A stretch of 64,000 nucleotides of DNA from Calamus simplicifolius (taxonomy: Eukaryota > Streptophyta > Magnoliopsida > Arecales > Arecaceae), in the NCBI GenBank assembly GCA_900491605.1, contig UESW01001518.1:257115-321114 (forward strand), in the 5' to 3' direction. This document shows, in pieces, positions 22,964 to 35,926 of this stretch. A program made the position numbers and the translations under genes. Within the stretch, counting starts at the first letter, position 1; every line of letters starts with the position of its first letter. The notes beneath the pieces were generated by a model, which had not been told where the DNA came from, did not search any database, and saw nothing but the letters and a program-made list of their open reading frames with translations.

Positions 22964-25900
22964 TGTCGGGTCCCTTCTCTAACAATATGATAACCTATGG
23001 AAATCAGATAGAGTTCTACTAGCCTTTATGTTGCGCTCCATAAAGCCTTAGTGAACCTATCTAGTTGCCATAAGTTACATGAACAAAACTTTTCTCCTGA
23101 TAAAAGCTTCCATCTGCTCATTTAATTTATGTATTTCTTAAAGACCAAATCATAACTAATTTAACCATGCTCAGATAAAACAATATCCCTATATTCAGCT
23201 TTACAAACGATAGACAATTTAAACCTTTTCTTCACCATACTGATAAAAAATATCACATTCACAATTGATTTCATAATACAAGTCTTTTCTACATCCAATT
23301 CAAGTCTATATTACATCACGAGGTTATAACTATATGCATCCATACGTGATTATTTCCACACTATCTCAATATACAAATATACATCCAGATTCATTTACAT
23401 CCAATTAGACTTCTCTAAGTTGACAAACTACCATAAATTATGCAACTAAGCCAACCTTCTAGCTTGCCAACTAGTCTTCACTGAATTGTAAGAAAAATAT
23501 TCAATAGTAGAGGGGTGAGACCGAAGTCCCAGTGACTGGATAACCATTTAACAATGGAGATTTTAAGAACAAAATCATCATTTCAATAATATACTAACAT
23601 TGTTTAGCATTAGTAAACCAAGGTATACTTTTGAATATGATAACAGAAAATATATAATATAGCTTATGCTTCCAGTAACATAACTCCATTTGAAATGTTG
23701 TAATAACTATTTTCTCACTGAAAAAACAATCACACAGATAATATATATACCTTTTTGAAATGATAAGAGAGAACTCATAATTTAGCTTATGCTTTCAATA
23801 ATATTACTCAAACTGAAATACTACATCAATGATTTTTCTACTGGAAAATAAACCATCCATTAAAATATGCATACTGATTTTCTTTATAAAACATATAGAT
23901 GCTTTTCTGAAACTGGTATATGCTTTCCTATCCCTTACCGGGACCTGTTTTTCATAGCCCAACTTTTCTCTTTTAAAAGTTTTTGATCCCCATTTGGATT
24001 TGCTTTTGCCCACTGGCTTTTCTTTTTTAAAAATCTTTCTTCACTGGGGTATACTTTGCCAACATGCCTTTTTAAATACAATGCGACCTTTTTCAAAATC
24101 TAATGATGCTGGGCTATGTGTGCTGCCTCTGAGGTACAATCATATAGTTGTCTTCCTGCAGGTGTACTCTCAACAGATGAGTGACTGTAGCTCAAGGATC
24201 CCCGTAATATATAGCACCCCTTACATATGTGGTTCACCTCAGCATGTGAGCTTACCCCTTTTCCCTAGGCCTCCTGTTTGCCCCTTCCTTGGGATAATCT
24301 CTGTGCCCCCTCAAGCTATATAATACTAAGCTCATTACCGAGCTATGATTTTTTGCCCCATTGGTCTGCTTGCAACTGCCCCATTGGGCTTGGTCTAACT
24401 TGTACTCACCTTGGCCTTAGGATTATAGTACGATCGAATCGTAAGGATGTGCTGGCTAAAAGTAGTGTGCAATGCTCATGCTATGACACAGTTTATAGGA
24501 TGATTAGTTCCATAGATGTCCGATACTCTGTATGATGCATGCAATGAAAATACATAATATCAATATCTTTTCTTTGAAATATTGCTATGCATGCATACTC
24601 ATATCTTTCTTTTAAACTCATCCTATGCTTTAAAACATACTGTAAGCTCATGCATTTCTTTAAAATTCATGTTAGGCTTTAGAATATGATGTAAGCTCAT
24701 ACTTTTCTTTAAACATGCTTTGAACTCATACTATGAAACATACTTTTAAAATACATCATAACTTAGTTCTCATTTCTCATATTTCAACCCTTTGAAACAC
24801 TAAGCTTAACATATTGTAACTCAGGTCTATAGTAAAATATCCACATGATACCATAAATTAGTTTCAAAGCTAGATAAGAAACCTACTTACCTTAGATGCT
24901 AGCACTCTTCACTAACTGTTATCTCTCTTGCTTCAACTCCCTAGAATCAATCTCTTGACCTAAGTCATTACGTATGCACTATACGGTCACGTACACATAA
25001 GGTTTCATGCAACCATGCATGCATGCTCTACGCTTTAACATCTTAGCATAATTTTCTTTCACCCTTCATATACTCAAAGATACACATGCTAACATCTTAT
25101 TTATATCTTAATCACAAGATTTTAACACTATTCTCATACTTAGAGAAAGTAGGTTTACCTTAGAGAGCAAATCTAAAAACCTCTAGCTTTTCTCTCTCTT
25201 TCCTTCTTCTTCTCTTCTTCTTCTTCTTTTTCTCTTCTTTTCCTTCTTTCTTTCCCACACTGAAATCTCTTCTCTCCCTTTTATTTATCTTTTTCTTCCC
25301 CTATTTTCTCTCATACATGGCTTAAGGCTAAGAAAATAGGTTAGTAGGTTTTAATTACCCATGAAAATCTTCACTTTGCCCTTTATAACTCTTAAGGCAC
25401 ACTCTTTGAAACATGGCTCTCCCTCAACTTTGATATTTTGCTCTTAAAATTTCTTCCCTATTTTACCTTTAATCAACCTCCAAATAACTTAAAACTTTTT
25501 TCTTACATGCCCTTGGTCAATCTTCCAAATGACTGGGTATTTCAAGGCAAGCAGTTGACTATTGTGGCTCAATTTTTTCAATAAAAAAATAGAGACATCT
25601 CCTTAGTTAGTTGGCGTGTTAGCTGGTTATTGGCCAATTAGCAAGCATAGAAGCCAGCTAACAAAGGATTCAAAGGAAAATAGCTGGCATGTTAGCCTGC
25701 TATATAGTCGGCTAACAAGGGATTCAAATCAAATAGTTGGCATGTTAGTAAGCTACTAGTCCATTAGTAGGCATGGTAGCTGGCTAACAGAAGGATAACT
25801 TCAATGTTAGCCTACTACCAAATCAGCTAACTTGCTGACAGCCTCCCCAAGGCAATTCCAACACATTCTAACTTTCAAATTACTCGCTCCAACTTCTCTC

Positions 25901-26147
25901 AAAGACCAAAAACAACTAAAAATCATTGAAATCCTTCAAGAAACTTCAAATACAAGCCCAATAAGTAAAATCTCATAGCATAAATGGAAAAAAGGGAAAA
26001 GAAGGAAAAACTCAAAACACTTACAAATTTTAGCTTTCATTTCTTCAAGATCTCCACTTAAATTACATATACCGAAATCCAAACCAATAATAAGGGCATA
26101 CACACAAAAATTAAAATACAAGGCTTCTAAGCTTGGGATGTTACAAA
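22964..26147 (-). mobile_element. gypsy-type LTR (about 3.2 kb, probably solo) in the gypsy A RT
   Basis: The RT frame of gypsy A stops at GAGAACCAC near 26148 and resumes at CCACCTAAGG near 22963. Between them lies 3.2 kb that on the minus strand starts TGTAACATCCC and ends CCCGACA, typical Ty3/gypsy LTR termini in plants. The flanks share CCAC, so a 4-5 bp duplication is likely (CCACT and CCACC), with two extra T at one end. No internal coding region is present. A TATA-like ATAAATAAAAGGG lies near 25275-25290 on the minus strand. Confidence 0.7.
25590..25832. repeat. TTAGCYGGCTAA-type quasi-palindrome array in the gypsy LTR
   Basis: Repeated TTAGCTGG, CAGCTAAC, TTAGCCTGC, GTCGGCTAAC and AGCTGGCTAAC units occur over about 240 bp, on both strands. 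The array lies roughly 300 bp upstream of the TATA-like box of this minus-strand LTR, comparable in position to the arrays in the SIRE-type LTRs. Confidence 0.6.
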
Positions 26148-26640
26148 AGTGGTTCTCATGCTCCTTCTGGCTTTTAGAATATACTAGGATGTCATCAATG
26201 AGGACCACCACAAACTGAACCAAGTATGGCTTAAAGATTCTATTCATCAAGTCTATGAATACTATCGGAGCATTAGTCAATCCAAACGGCATCACCAAGA
26301 ACTCATAGTAGCTATACCTGGTTATGAATGTTGTCTTAGGCACATCCCCAGCCTTGATCTTGAGCTGATGGTATCCTGATCAGGATCAATCTTTGAGAAC
26401 ACTTGGGTCCCTTGGAGTTGATCAAATAAGTCATCAATCCTTGGCAAAGGATACTTGTTCCGCACTATCACCTTATTAATTTTTTGGTAATCAATGCAGA
26501 GACAAAGACTACCATACTTCTTCTTGACGAATAATACTGGAGCATCCCAATAAAAGACACTAGGTCTGATGAATCCCTGGTCTAAGAGCTCCTGCAACTA
26601 ACTCTTCAGCTCCTTTAGCTCAACTGGGCCTATGCGGTAA
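26148..26640 (-). pseudogene. gypsy A reverse transcriptase, N-terminal and central part (broken)
   Basis: 26322-26597 carries the RT start (ELLDQGFIRPS, then FVKKKYGSL, then CIDYQKINKV and YPLPRIDDLFDQL). 25936-26343 carries PKTTFITRY, YEFLVMPFGLTNAP and the catalytic motif, here VVLIDDILVYSKS (family usual FIDDILVYS; the FxDD catalytic Asp pair is kept). A frameshift near 26340 separates the two halves. The inserted LTR ends the frame at about 26147. Confidence 0.85.
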
Positions 26641-27300
26641 GGGACCTTGGATATAGGTCCAGTGGTAGGGACCAAATCAATGGTGAACTCGACTTTTCGA
26701 TCCAAGGGCAATTCGGTCAATTCATCTAGGAAGACATCATGAAACTCCCGAGCCACTGAATATTCTCCAACTTGATTTTTTCCTGTTGAAGGTCCCTAAT
26801 CATAGCAAGAAACCCTTAGCCATCCTTCTTCAAATACTTTGCAGCTTGTAGCACTGATACAAACACTAAGGCTAGGTGCTCCTAACTTTTAGTAAATCTG
26901 AATTCAGGTTGATTAGGAATTTTAAAGATCACTATTTTTTGAAATAGTCTACTAAAGTGTGATAGGAGGCCAACCAATCTATCCTAAGGATAACATAAAG
27001 AACTTCAGTGGAAGGATGATTAGATAAACCTTTAACCTTCTATCCTTCATGTTAATCAGGCAGGATCTGCATAATGAGTCTTACCTCATAACATTTCATT
27101 TGGGAATGCAATGTGCAACTCTTGTTCTAGAGGAACGAATGTCAAAGATGTATCCTTGGCAAGACAAGTGTCAGATATAAATGAATGTGTGGCACCCAAA
27201 TCAATTAAAGTTTGAGCATAAGTGTTGCTTATTTTAATCATACCTAGCCATAAAGCTTAACTTGTCTTAGATGCCATAAGGGTTAACTTTGTTTTTCCTA
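26641..27300 (-). pseudogene. gypsy A protease and linker region (broken)
   Basis: Near 27215-27180 the minus strand reads IDLGATHSFISD, the gypsy aspartic protease active site. The usual residue after the catalytic Asp is Ser or Thr, but Leu stands here, so catalysis would be lost. Several in-frame stops follow before the RT. Confidence 0.65.
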
Positions 27301-28493
27301 TCTAACATTCATGATCAATGTATTACGTCACATATGAATGTAAAATCTTAAAGAAGTATTTAATTAATAGGTATACTTCTCACTACGGAGTTAGAGGTGG
27401 TAACATCCTGTTGTGTGAGGATGAAAACTCTTCCCTGAGTCCTGGGTTATTGCTTGCTCTTTCCTTGATTTGAAAAGGGCTACTGATCCTTCCAGAGGAG
27501 ACATGTGGCTATCTTATGATCCACCTTCCCATATATGAAGCAGGCACCAATCAGCCTACACACTGCTTGCCCAAGTGGGAGTTTCTATAGTGAGGGCAGT
27601 GGATCTTCTTACCCTTCTGTTAGAAGGGGGCCTAATATAGACCTTTCTTCTTGGCCTGCCCTGAAGCTTGGCCAGAAGAAGGCTCCTTCCTCTTCCTTAC
27701 TGCTCCACTCCCTCTGGACTACACTTATGTCTCTATCAATCACCAAGGCCTTATTCACCATAGCACTGTATGTGAAGAGCTCAAATACATTGACTACTTG
27801 ACTCAGTCTGGGTCACAATCCCTTGGTGAATCTGGTGATCTTGTCTCTCGTAGTGGTCACTATGTCTAGAGCAAACCAGGCCAACCTGGTGAACTCGGCT
27901 TCATACTGGACTACGAAGAGATTTCTTTGCTCCAATTTGATAAACTCAAACTCCGTCTCTACACACTACTAGGAAAGTATTTATTGTAAAAGGTCTTCTT
28001 GAACACCTCCAAGAGATATCCTGTCTACCCAATCACTGCTCCATAAGTAGCCACTAATCATATGCCTCCCCTTGAAGGAGGTAGATGGCGAATCTAATTT
28101 GCTCCTCCTTCTGGCTACTATGGGCTGCGAAGGCCTTCTCCAACTCTCTCATCCACCTCTTAGTATCAATTGGGTTGATGGATCCGTAAAGGGAGCAGGG
28201 GCCAAACTCTTGAACTCAACAAAGCTATGACCCCCTCCTTGCTAAGGTTAAGGTAGAGCAGGCTGAGCTAGCTAAGTCTGCAAAGCGGGATGGGCAAGCT
28301 AAGCAGATAGGATTTGATGGATCTTCTACTGCATGGCCCGCATCGCCTGCATCATTCCCGTGAGGGCCTAAAGTATCTCAGTATAGTATTATTGCTGCTG
28401 ACCATTCCCATCTAGGTCAATGGAGGCAGAACCTCTAGAAGCCCTTTGGCCTCCCAGCTAGCCAGAGTCACCAGCACTGGAGCCCTTGTCCAT
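27301..28493 (-). pseudogene. gypsy A gag (broken)
   Basis: The likely start is the minus-strand ATG at 28493 (MDKGSSAGDSG). A stop follows within 12 codons and others are frequent. Near 27535-27480 a zinc-knuckle-like CFIYGKVDHKIATC is visible, with the second Cys replaced by Tyr. The rest is a charged, Gln-rich gag-like sequence. Position between the leader and the protease supports the call. Confidence 0.65.
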
Positions 28494-30301
28494 TCGTTGG
28501 CTCCTGGTGCAACGGACCATTCTTAATTTTCTATTCAAGTTATGATCCAGTTAATATCTTCATAAACCTCTAAACTCAGGCTTCCAAAACATGTTACTTG
28601 GAATTTTTGTTAGAGTTATTACTGTTGGAAATGTGTCCCAAAGCCAATCGTCTAGGCTGTAGACAATTATACTCATTGTAATTGTATATGAACTTTATAA
28701 TAAATAAAAGTATTTTTTTGGAGTTCATCATATTTACATTTTCCTATAAAAAGCTCTTATGTGATGGAGTCCTTAGAACTACCTTGCATTTGATATAGAG
28801 AGGATATATTGAGTAGTTCTTGAACTTGTTTGCAACTAAAGGATACATTGTTATAGGATGACAGCATATCAAGTATAGATTGATGTATGCATATAGGTTG
28901 GTTGTCCTCTTAACCAAAGAGTGTGAAGACACTGATATGGCATACTATAAAATATATGATATTTCATTGAACGTGACCCACCTGAGGAGCTTTCTTCTGC
29001 CAAGAGTTGCTCGCGAAGGGATATGGATATAAGTATCCCTCGAACCTGAGATCACCATGGTAGCTTGCAAGCAACATACTATGCTTTGGTGCGACACTAC
29101 CTGGATTTTTAATCCAGTAATGAAAGATATTTGGGTACAGTCAAGTACTTATAGAGCAGTGGTAGATCAAGATGGGATTAATCTCTTCAAATAGTTTGGA
29201 GTAAATGTCTCACTATGTCTCAACTTAGCAAAACCTTGGCCAGGGTAGTTCTTGCGAGGAGTCACAGGACTTATAAGGTTGAGACACATTATGGATATAT
29301 TTATTAAGGGTTGGTAGTTAAACCCTAAATCATCCTGAGCATTGTGAGGTCAAAGGGATGAATTATATAGTAATCATATGCCAGAGGATTTAGATCTATA
29401 ATCTTTGACCTATCCGAATGTCGGGTGTCATTGCTAGATAATGACTTCGATTGGTGTTGAAAATGTTTAAGTGCTATCGGCTTAGTGTTTAAACCTATGG
29501 GGTCACACATCATAGGGGTTTTCTTCTTGATCTAAAGGCTGATCGACGATTGAGTAAAGCAAAATATGTTTTGGTTTGGGGTCCAATTGGATTGGACTTA
29601 ACCATGCACTCTTTCTTCTTTTTTTGGATTCGAATTTGAATTTCAAATTCAAATTTAAATTTTTTCTGAAATTAGTCTTGTGTTTAAATTTGAAATTCTT
29701 TTTAAGTCTAAATTTATAATTTAGATTTGATCTTATTATGGTTGGAATTCAAAATTTAAACTTAGAACTAATTTGGAACACCTAAAGCTAAATATGGTTT
29801 TCTCCTTAACCCTCTCCCAAGTCCCTCCACCTTCCAAACCTGAACCCTCTCCCCAAATTCCTCCACCTTTTAAACCTCTCCCACTCTCCCCAAATCCTTC
29901 CACCTTTCAAATCTCTTTTCCTCATGGTAGCCTCTATATAAGGGATATAATAGATGGTAACCAGAGAAGATTTTTGGGGGGTTTCTACCTTAGAAAAGGT
30001 TTCTACTTTAGTGTGAGGTATTGTGAGGATTAAGTTTTTGGATGAGTGCAAAACCTAGCATTAAAACTAGGTTTTGGGTAGAGAGTAGTTTGGGAAAAGG
30101 GTTTCTCTTCTACCTCTACTAGTTCTTCTTCGGCTATAAGACCATTTGCTGCCCAAAGAAAGAAGAAGATTAGCTTTCGTAAATCCTAAGGAGCTAGCAC
30201 TTCGAAGGATTTGATCAGGAAAAGCCCTGGTGTGAACTACCTATAGAGGCCATATGTGTGTGGTTCAAGGATCTCTTCTCTTCAACCATCCAGTAGTTCG
30301 C

Positions 30302-31950
30302 TGTTAGGTTATGGAATGAAAAATCCCAATCTAATTGGAATAAAATTACAGCGGAAAAAAATAAATTTATAACCCACTAAGAATCGCATGCGTTTCATAA
30401 AAACCGAAAGAAGGATAAAAAAAATATTACCTTTTGTTATTATTACCTTTTTAATCAGTATAATCCTTCTGTTCTTGTGTTGGGTTTTCTCGGATCTTCA
30501 AAGGTGCTGCCTTTCAGAAAGACGATCACCCTCTACAAGTATCCACACATGAACGGACACCAAAATGGTTTTGAATGCTAGTTCAACCATTCCATTTTTC
30601 ACAAAAATGAACCCATGTTTTCAACTCTCTATTTTTCCATCTTTAAGGCAAAAGATATGACGCTTTAAAAGCCCCAATCGATGTGACCTTTTAAATGCCC
30701 CAATCGACATGACCTTTCAAATGCCCCAATCGACGTTACCTTTCAAATGCCCCACATTCTAAAACGTATATATCGAACATATATACAAGCCTGCTAGGAA
30801 TTTTGGTTAACTAAGATTTAATTGATATTTATTTAAAACTCTTTTAAATAATAACAATTTAAATCCTTTCCTTACAAAATAAGGAATATATATTTTTAAC
30901 CAAAAAAAAACTTTATGGATTATTTCCTTATCCAATAAGAAAATATAACAATTTAATTACTTGTCACAATTTAAATTACGAATTTAAATTTTCTCAAAAT
31001 TAAACTCGAATCTAAATGACAACTAATTATTATTTGTAATTTAAAATAATCTCATCATTTTAAATTATATAGAGAGTAACAAATCGTAACCATTATTGTC
31101 CGTTCTTAGTGTGCGACCCTATAGGTTCAATTAACGTTGGCAGTAGGCCTAAATCACATTTTGAACCTACAAGTCATAACGGCCTCTAGCAAGACATTAT
31201 GACTACCCAAGTTAAATGAAAAGCTCATGTTCGAGACAACCTTAAAGTAGCTATTAACATAATCCTTTTGTCACATGATATCTTGATAGAATATAAGGCA
31301 TGGATAAAGTCAACCTTATATCTCTCTATCTTTAATTTCTCGAAACCCAATTAGACTGACTAAACAAATGATATTGATCTCCATCAATTCATTTGAGCAT
31401 GGCCATGCATTTCTCAGTCTCAATCATCGAGGGGCCCAGAGATATCTCTCTTATAATAAGAGGGACAAATTCCATCTTAATCACTCACATCTCACTACAT
31501 GATTCTTATTATGTTCAATCATAATCTTTATAATCATCCGGTTAAAGACAACGTTTGATTATGTCAAAACATAATATTCCTCATGTTGAGAACTATGGCA
31601 ATCTCAGGTCTAAGGATTTAATGACACAACTACTAGAGATTAACTTATGACTTTGATCCATGTATTAATCTCAAGGCGGGTCTTGTCCAATATTTGTTCT
31701 CAACAAATACATATAAATTTGATTTGTATCTCATACACATATTCATCTCATGAATATCAATCAAATTTCATACTAATCTTAATTTATTGTTATTCCCACA
31801 ACAATAACCGATTAGGACATTTAGAATAATTCATAATATTATTCAAGGACATTATTATATAATAAACATGCAAATTATGATAATAGTAAATGTTCATAAA
31901 TATTCAAAATACCATGTCCATACAATAGGCCTAGGGCACTATTACTAACA
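30302..31950 (-). repeat. 3' LTR of copia C
   Basis: It starts TGTTAGGTTATGG and ends ATTACTAACA (plus-strand view), matching the 5' LTR over its whole length with scattered substitutions and small indels. Confidence 0.93.
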
Positions 31951-31964
31951 ATCTCCCACTTGCA

Positions 31965-32397
31965 CTAGGCCCACTCATCAATGTATCTAATACCTATGAA
32001 CCTAGCATGACGATCATGCTTTGCTTGTGGTAGAGGCTTAGTCAATGGATCAGCAACATTGTCATCTGTTGGAACTCTGCATATATTTACGTCACCTCTC
32101 TCAATGATTTCTCGAATGAGATGATAACGCCTAAGAATGTTTGGATCGCTGATGTGACCTAGGTTCTTTTGCTTGTGCGATAGCACCATTATTGTCACAA
32201 TAAACATCAACAGGATTTGTGATGCTAGGAACCACTCCAAGGTCAGTAATGAACTTCTTGATCCAAACTGCTTCCTTTGCTGCATCAGATGCTGCTATGT
32301 ATTCAGCTTCAGTTGTAGAATCAGCAACAGTGCTTTGCTTCGAACTCTTCCAACTAACAGCACCACCATTTAAACAAAACACATATCCTGACTGCGA
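31965..32397 (-). pseudogene. copia C RNase H (frameshifted)
   Basis: 32131-32382 encodes GGAVSWKSSKQSTVADSTTE and the A-E-Y-I-A motif, hallmarks of copia RNase H, and continues to CDNNGAIAQAKEP. A shift near 32140 moves the rest (HLIREIIERGDV, then DPLTKPLPQAKH) into another frame ending at 31965. A stop codon near 32397 separates it from RT. Confidence 0.85.
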
Positions 32398-33404
32398 TCA
32401 GAAATCATCTTTGTCAGATTGAAAGCTTGCATCTGTGTAACCACTTACAACTAGATCATCTTCCAATCCGCCATACACCAAGAACATATCTTTAGATCTT
32501 CTCAGATACTTAAGAATGTTCTTGACCGCCGTCCAGTGACTCTCACCGGGATCTGACTGGTATCTACTCGTTATGCTTAAAGCATAAGAGACATCTGGTC
32601 TAGTGCACAACATAGCATACATGATAGATCCTATTGCTGAAGCATAAGGAATCTTACTCATGCGCTCTCGCTCATCTTTTGTGTTAGGACACTGAGATTT
32701 GCTAAGTGTAATACCATGAGACATAGGCAAGTATCCTCTCTTGGAATCTTGCATACTGAACCTTTTCAGTACTTTGTCTATGTAAGTACTTTGACTTAGA
32801 CCAATCAGCCTCTTAGATCTATCTCTATAGATCTTTATCCCTAGGATATAGGCAGCTTCACCTAAGTCTTTCATTGAGAAACATTTCCCTAACCAAGACT
32901 TGACACTCTGCAAGGTAGGGATATCATTCCCAATGAGTAAAATGTCATCAACATATAGGACCAGAAATACAATGGCACTCCCACTAACTTTCTTGTAAAC
33001 ACAAGGTTCATCTTCATTTTTGATAAATCCAAACTCTTTGACTGATTCATCAAAACGAAGATTCCAACTCCGAGAAGCCTGCTTCAAACCATAAATGGAT
33101 CTTTGAAGCTTGCATACTTTACTAGAATTCTTAGGTTGTACAAAACCCTCAGGTTGTGTCATGTACACATCCTCAAGTAAGTTTCCATTAAGAAACGTTG
33201 TTTTAACATCCATTTGCCAAATCTCATATCATAATATGCAGCAATGGCAATAAGAATTCTAATAGACTTAAGCATGGCTACAGGTGAAAAAGTTTCATCA
33301 TAGTCTATACCATGAGTTTGTTTGAAACCTTTTGCAACTAGCCTTGCTTTGTAAGTATGCACTTTACCATCCATGTCATTTTCTTTTTGAAAACCCATTT
33401 GCAC
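32398..33404 (-). pseudogene. copia C reverse transcriptase (two frames)
   Basis: RT start motifs YKARLVAKGF and DYDETFSPVA are in the frame 33159-33404. After a one-base shift near 33212 the rest follows in 32398-33213: KTTFLNGNL, YGLKQASRSW and the catalytic YVDD in VLYVDDILL. Length and order match a copia RT. Together with shifts near 33372 and 33760 this blocks a continuous polyprotein. Confidence 0.88.
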
Positions 33405-33755
33405 CCAATAGTCTTTGTACCTTCAGGTGGCTCAATCAAGGTCCATACCTGATTATCATACATGGATTGGATTTCAGACTTCATGGCCTCTAACCATTTC
33501 TCAGAGTCTGGATCTAACATAGCCTCTTGATAGGTAGTAGGTTCATTTTGATCCACTAACAATACATCATGATTATCAGTCACAAGAAATCCATATCTCT
33601 CGGGCTCATGACGTATCCTATCAGATCTACGTAACTTTTGTGCTACAGGTGGTGTGTCAACAGTGGTTTGTTGACTTTGAGCATCCACAGGCGGTTCAAT
33701 GTTATCTTGTGGTTCTCGAATCTCTTCGATTTGTACCTTGCTCCCACTGGTTCCT
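33338..33755 (-). pseudogene. copia C integrase-RT linker (frameshifted)
   Basis: The frame 33338-33688 holds the variable linker followed by LRRSDRIRHEPERYGFLV, the typical approach to copia RT, and EAMKSEIQSMYDNQVW and GCKWVFKKK. Shifts lie at both ends (near 33760 and 33372). Confidence 0.8.
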
Positions 33756-34988
33756 TTAGAAATAAATTCTTTCTAGAAAGACACCATTCCGAGCAACAAA
33801 CACTTTGTTCTCAATGGGATTGTAAAAGTAGTATCCTTTAGTCTCTTTAGGATATCCCACAAAAAAACATTTATCAGACTTGGGTTCCAGCTTATTTGAA
33901 ACTTGACATTTTACATAAGCTTCACAACCCCAAATCTTAAGAAAAGACAAACTGGGCTTTTTACCATTCCACATCTCATATGGCGTCTTTTCAACCGCTT
34001 TGGTTGGAACTCGATTTAGTGTGAACGCAGCTGTGGCAAGTGCATAACCCCAAAAGGTAAGTGGAAGATCTGTTGGACTCATCATAGATCGAACCATATC
34101 TAATAAGGTTCGATTCCTTCTTTCAGACACACCATTCCATTGCGGTGTTCCAGGAGGAGTTAGCTGTGGAATGATTCCATAACTTCTAAGATGGTCATAA
34201 AAATCTTGGCTCAAATATTCTCCACCTCGATCAGATCGAAGTGCCTTGATTGTCTTGCCAAGTTGGTTTTGTACTTCATATTGAAAAGATTTAAACATTT
34301 CAAATGATTCAGATTTGTGTCTCATCAAGTAGACATAACCATATCTACTGAAGTCATCAGTAAATGTAATGAAGTACTTGTAACCTCCTATGGCTTCTGA
34401 ACTTAATGGTCCACATACATCTGTATGTATTAGGCCCAATAATTCATTGGCCCTTTCACTGTGTCCAGTAAAGGGATCCTTTGTCATCTTACCCAATAGA
34501 CAAGATTCACATGTATCATATGATTCAAAATCAAATGAGTTCAAAAGTCCATCTTGATGGAGTTTTGATATGCGTTTCTCATTTATATGGCCAAGGCGAC
34601 AATGCCAAAGATAGGTTGAATTTAAGTCATTGGACTTAACTTTCTTAGTAGTTATGTTATAGACAGAAGAATTGTTGGATTTTTGAAGATTCAAAACATA
34701 AAGACCATCTAGTAATTCGGCATTTGCATAGAACATGTCTTTATGATAAATGGAGCAATTATTATTCTCAATAATAAAAGAAAAACCATCATTATCCAAA
34801 CAAGAAACTGAAATAATATTCCTACACATTGTAGGAACATAATAGCAATTGTTCAAAACTAACAAAAGCCCACTGGGCAAAGAAAGTTCATAACTTCCTA
34901 CAGCTAAAGCAGCAACTTTTGCTCCATTGCCTACTCGAAGATCAACTTCGCCCTTCTTCAGTTGTCTACTCCTTTTGAGCCCCTGCAC
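33756..34988 (-). pseudogene. copia C integrase with end of protease
   Basis: The 410-codon frame has the integrase zinc finger (LWHCRLGHIN, then CESCLLGK), the DDE core (HTDVCGP near residue 195, then RSDRGGEYLSQDF and the SERRNRT Glu region) and the C-terminal GKKPSLSFLKIWGC and GYPKETKGYYFY. The first part (VGNGAKVAALAVG) is protease C-terminus. The catalytic residues are all present, but the frame is cut from gag-protease by a shift near 35013. Confidence 0.88.
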
Positions 34989-35926
34989 ATTTGTGCAAAT
35001 GTGAGATCCACATCAGTATCTAATACCCAGGAACTAGAAGGAGAGAAATTAATCTCTATAACATAAATACCTGAAGAACCGGTCTCACCAGTCTTCTTCT
35101 TCTTCTTTAGATCCTCCAAATACAGCTTGCAGTTTCTCTTCCAATGACCAGGTTCATTGCAAAAGAAACAGACACCCTCCTTTGGTGCTTTAGCCTTGGG
35201 TTTAGGATTGGGCTTGGGTTGAGCATTGGACTTTCCAGCCCTTCCCTTACTCTTTCCTTTTCTTTTCTTCATAAGGCCCTTTCCCTTTTGAACCATCAGA
35301 ATATGGCCAGGCTTGGACTTAATATTCTGTTCAGCAGTTTTAAGCATCGTATGCAGCTCAGAAATTGATTTGTCCATTTCATTCATGTTATAGTTCATGA
35401 TAAACTGATCATAACTATCAGGAAGTGAATTTAGGATCAAATCTGTTGCCAACTCTTGGCTCATTGGAAATCCAAGCCTATCAAGGTGCTCAATATAGCC
35501 TTTCATTTTCAACACATGAGCGCTAACTGAAGCACCCTCAGCCATTTTACAAGAGTGCAATGCCTTGGTAGTATCATACCTTTCTTGCCTTGCTTGTTGC
35601 TGGAACATTTCCTTTAGATTGACAATCATATCATAAGTTTCCATGTTTTCCAAATCTTTCTGAAGTTCAGAACTCATGGTAGCTAGCATCAAGCATGCAA
35701 CATCAATAGAGTCATTATGATGCTTCTCATAAGCATTCTTTTCAGCTCTAGAAGCATTATCGGCTAGTTCTTCAGGGTGAGGTTGATCCAGGACATAAAG
35801 CTTCCTTTCTTGTTTGAGAACAATTCTCAAATTTCGAAACCAGTCAAGGAAATTAGTCCCAGTAAGTTTGTCCTTCGCAAGGATTGATCGCAGTGACATA
35901 GTAGAATTGTTATCATTGTTGGCCAT
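34958..35926 (-). pseudogene. copia C gag and protease start
   Basis: A 322-codon frame starts with MANNDNNSTMSLRSILAKDK at 35926, in the expected position after the leader. It has a gag core with LTGTNFLDWFRNLRIVLKQE, a Lys-rich basic stretch and a CCHC zinc knuckle (CFFCNEPGHWKRNC, about residues 255-270). The protease active site begins WVLDTD and then leaves frame: one base is missing at about 35013, just after the catalytic Asp-Thr. Confidence 0.88.

Noticed and set aside
33638..35368. plus-strand frames inside copia C
   Set aside because: They are antisense to gag and integrase frames that carry clear retroelement motifs.
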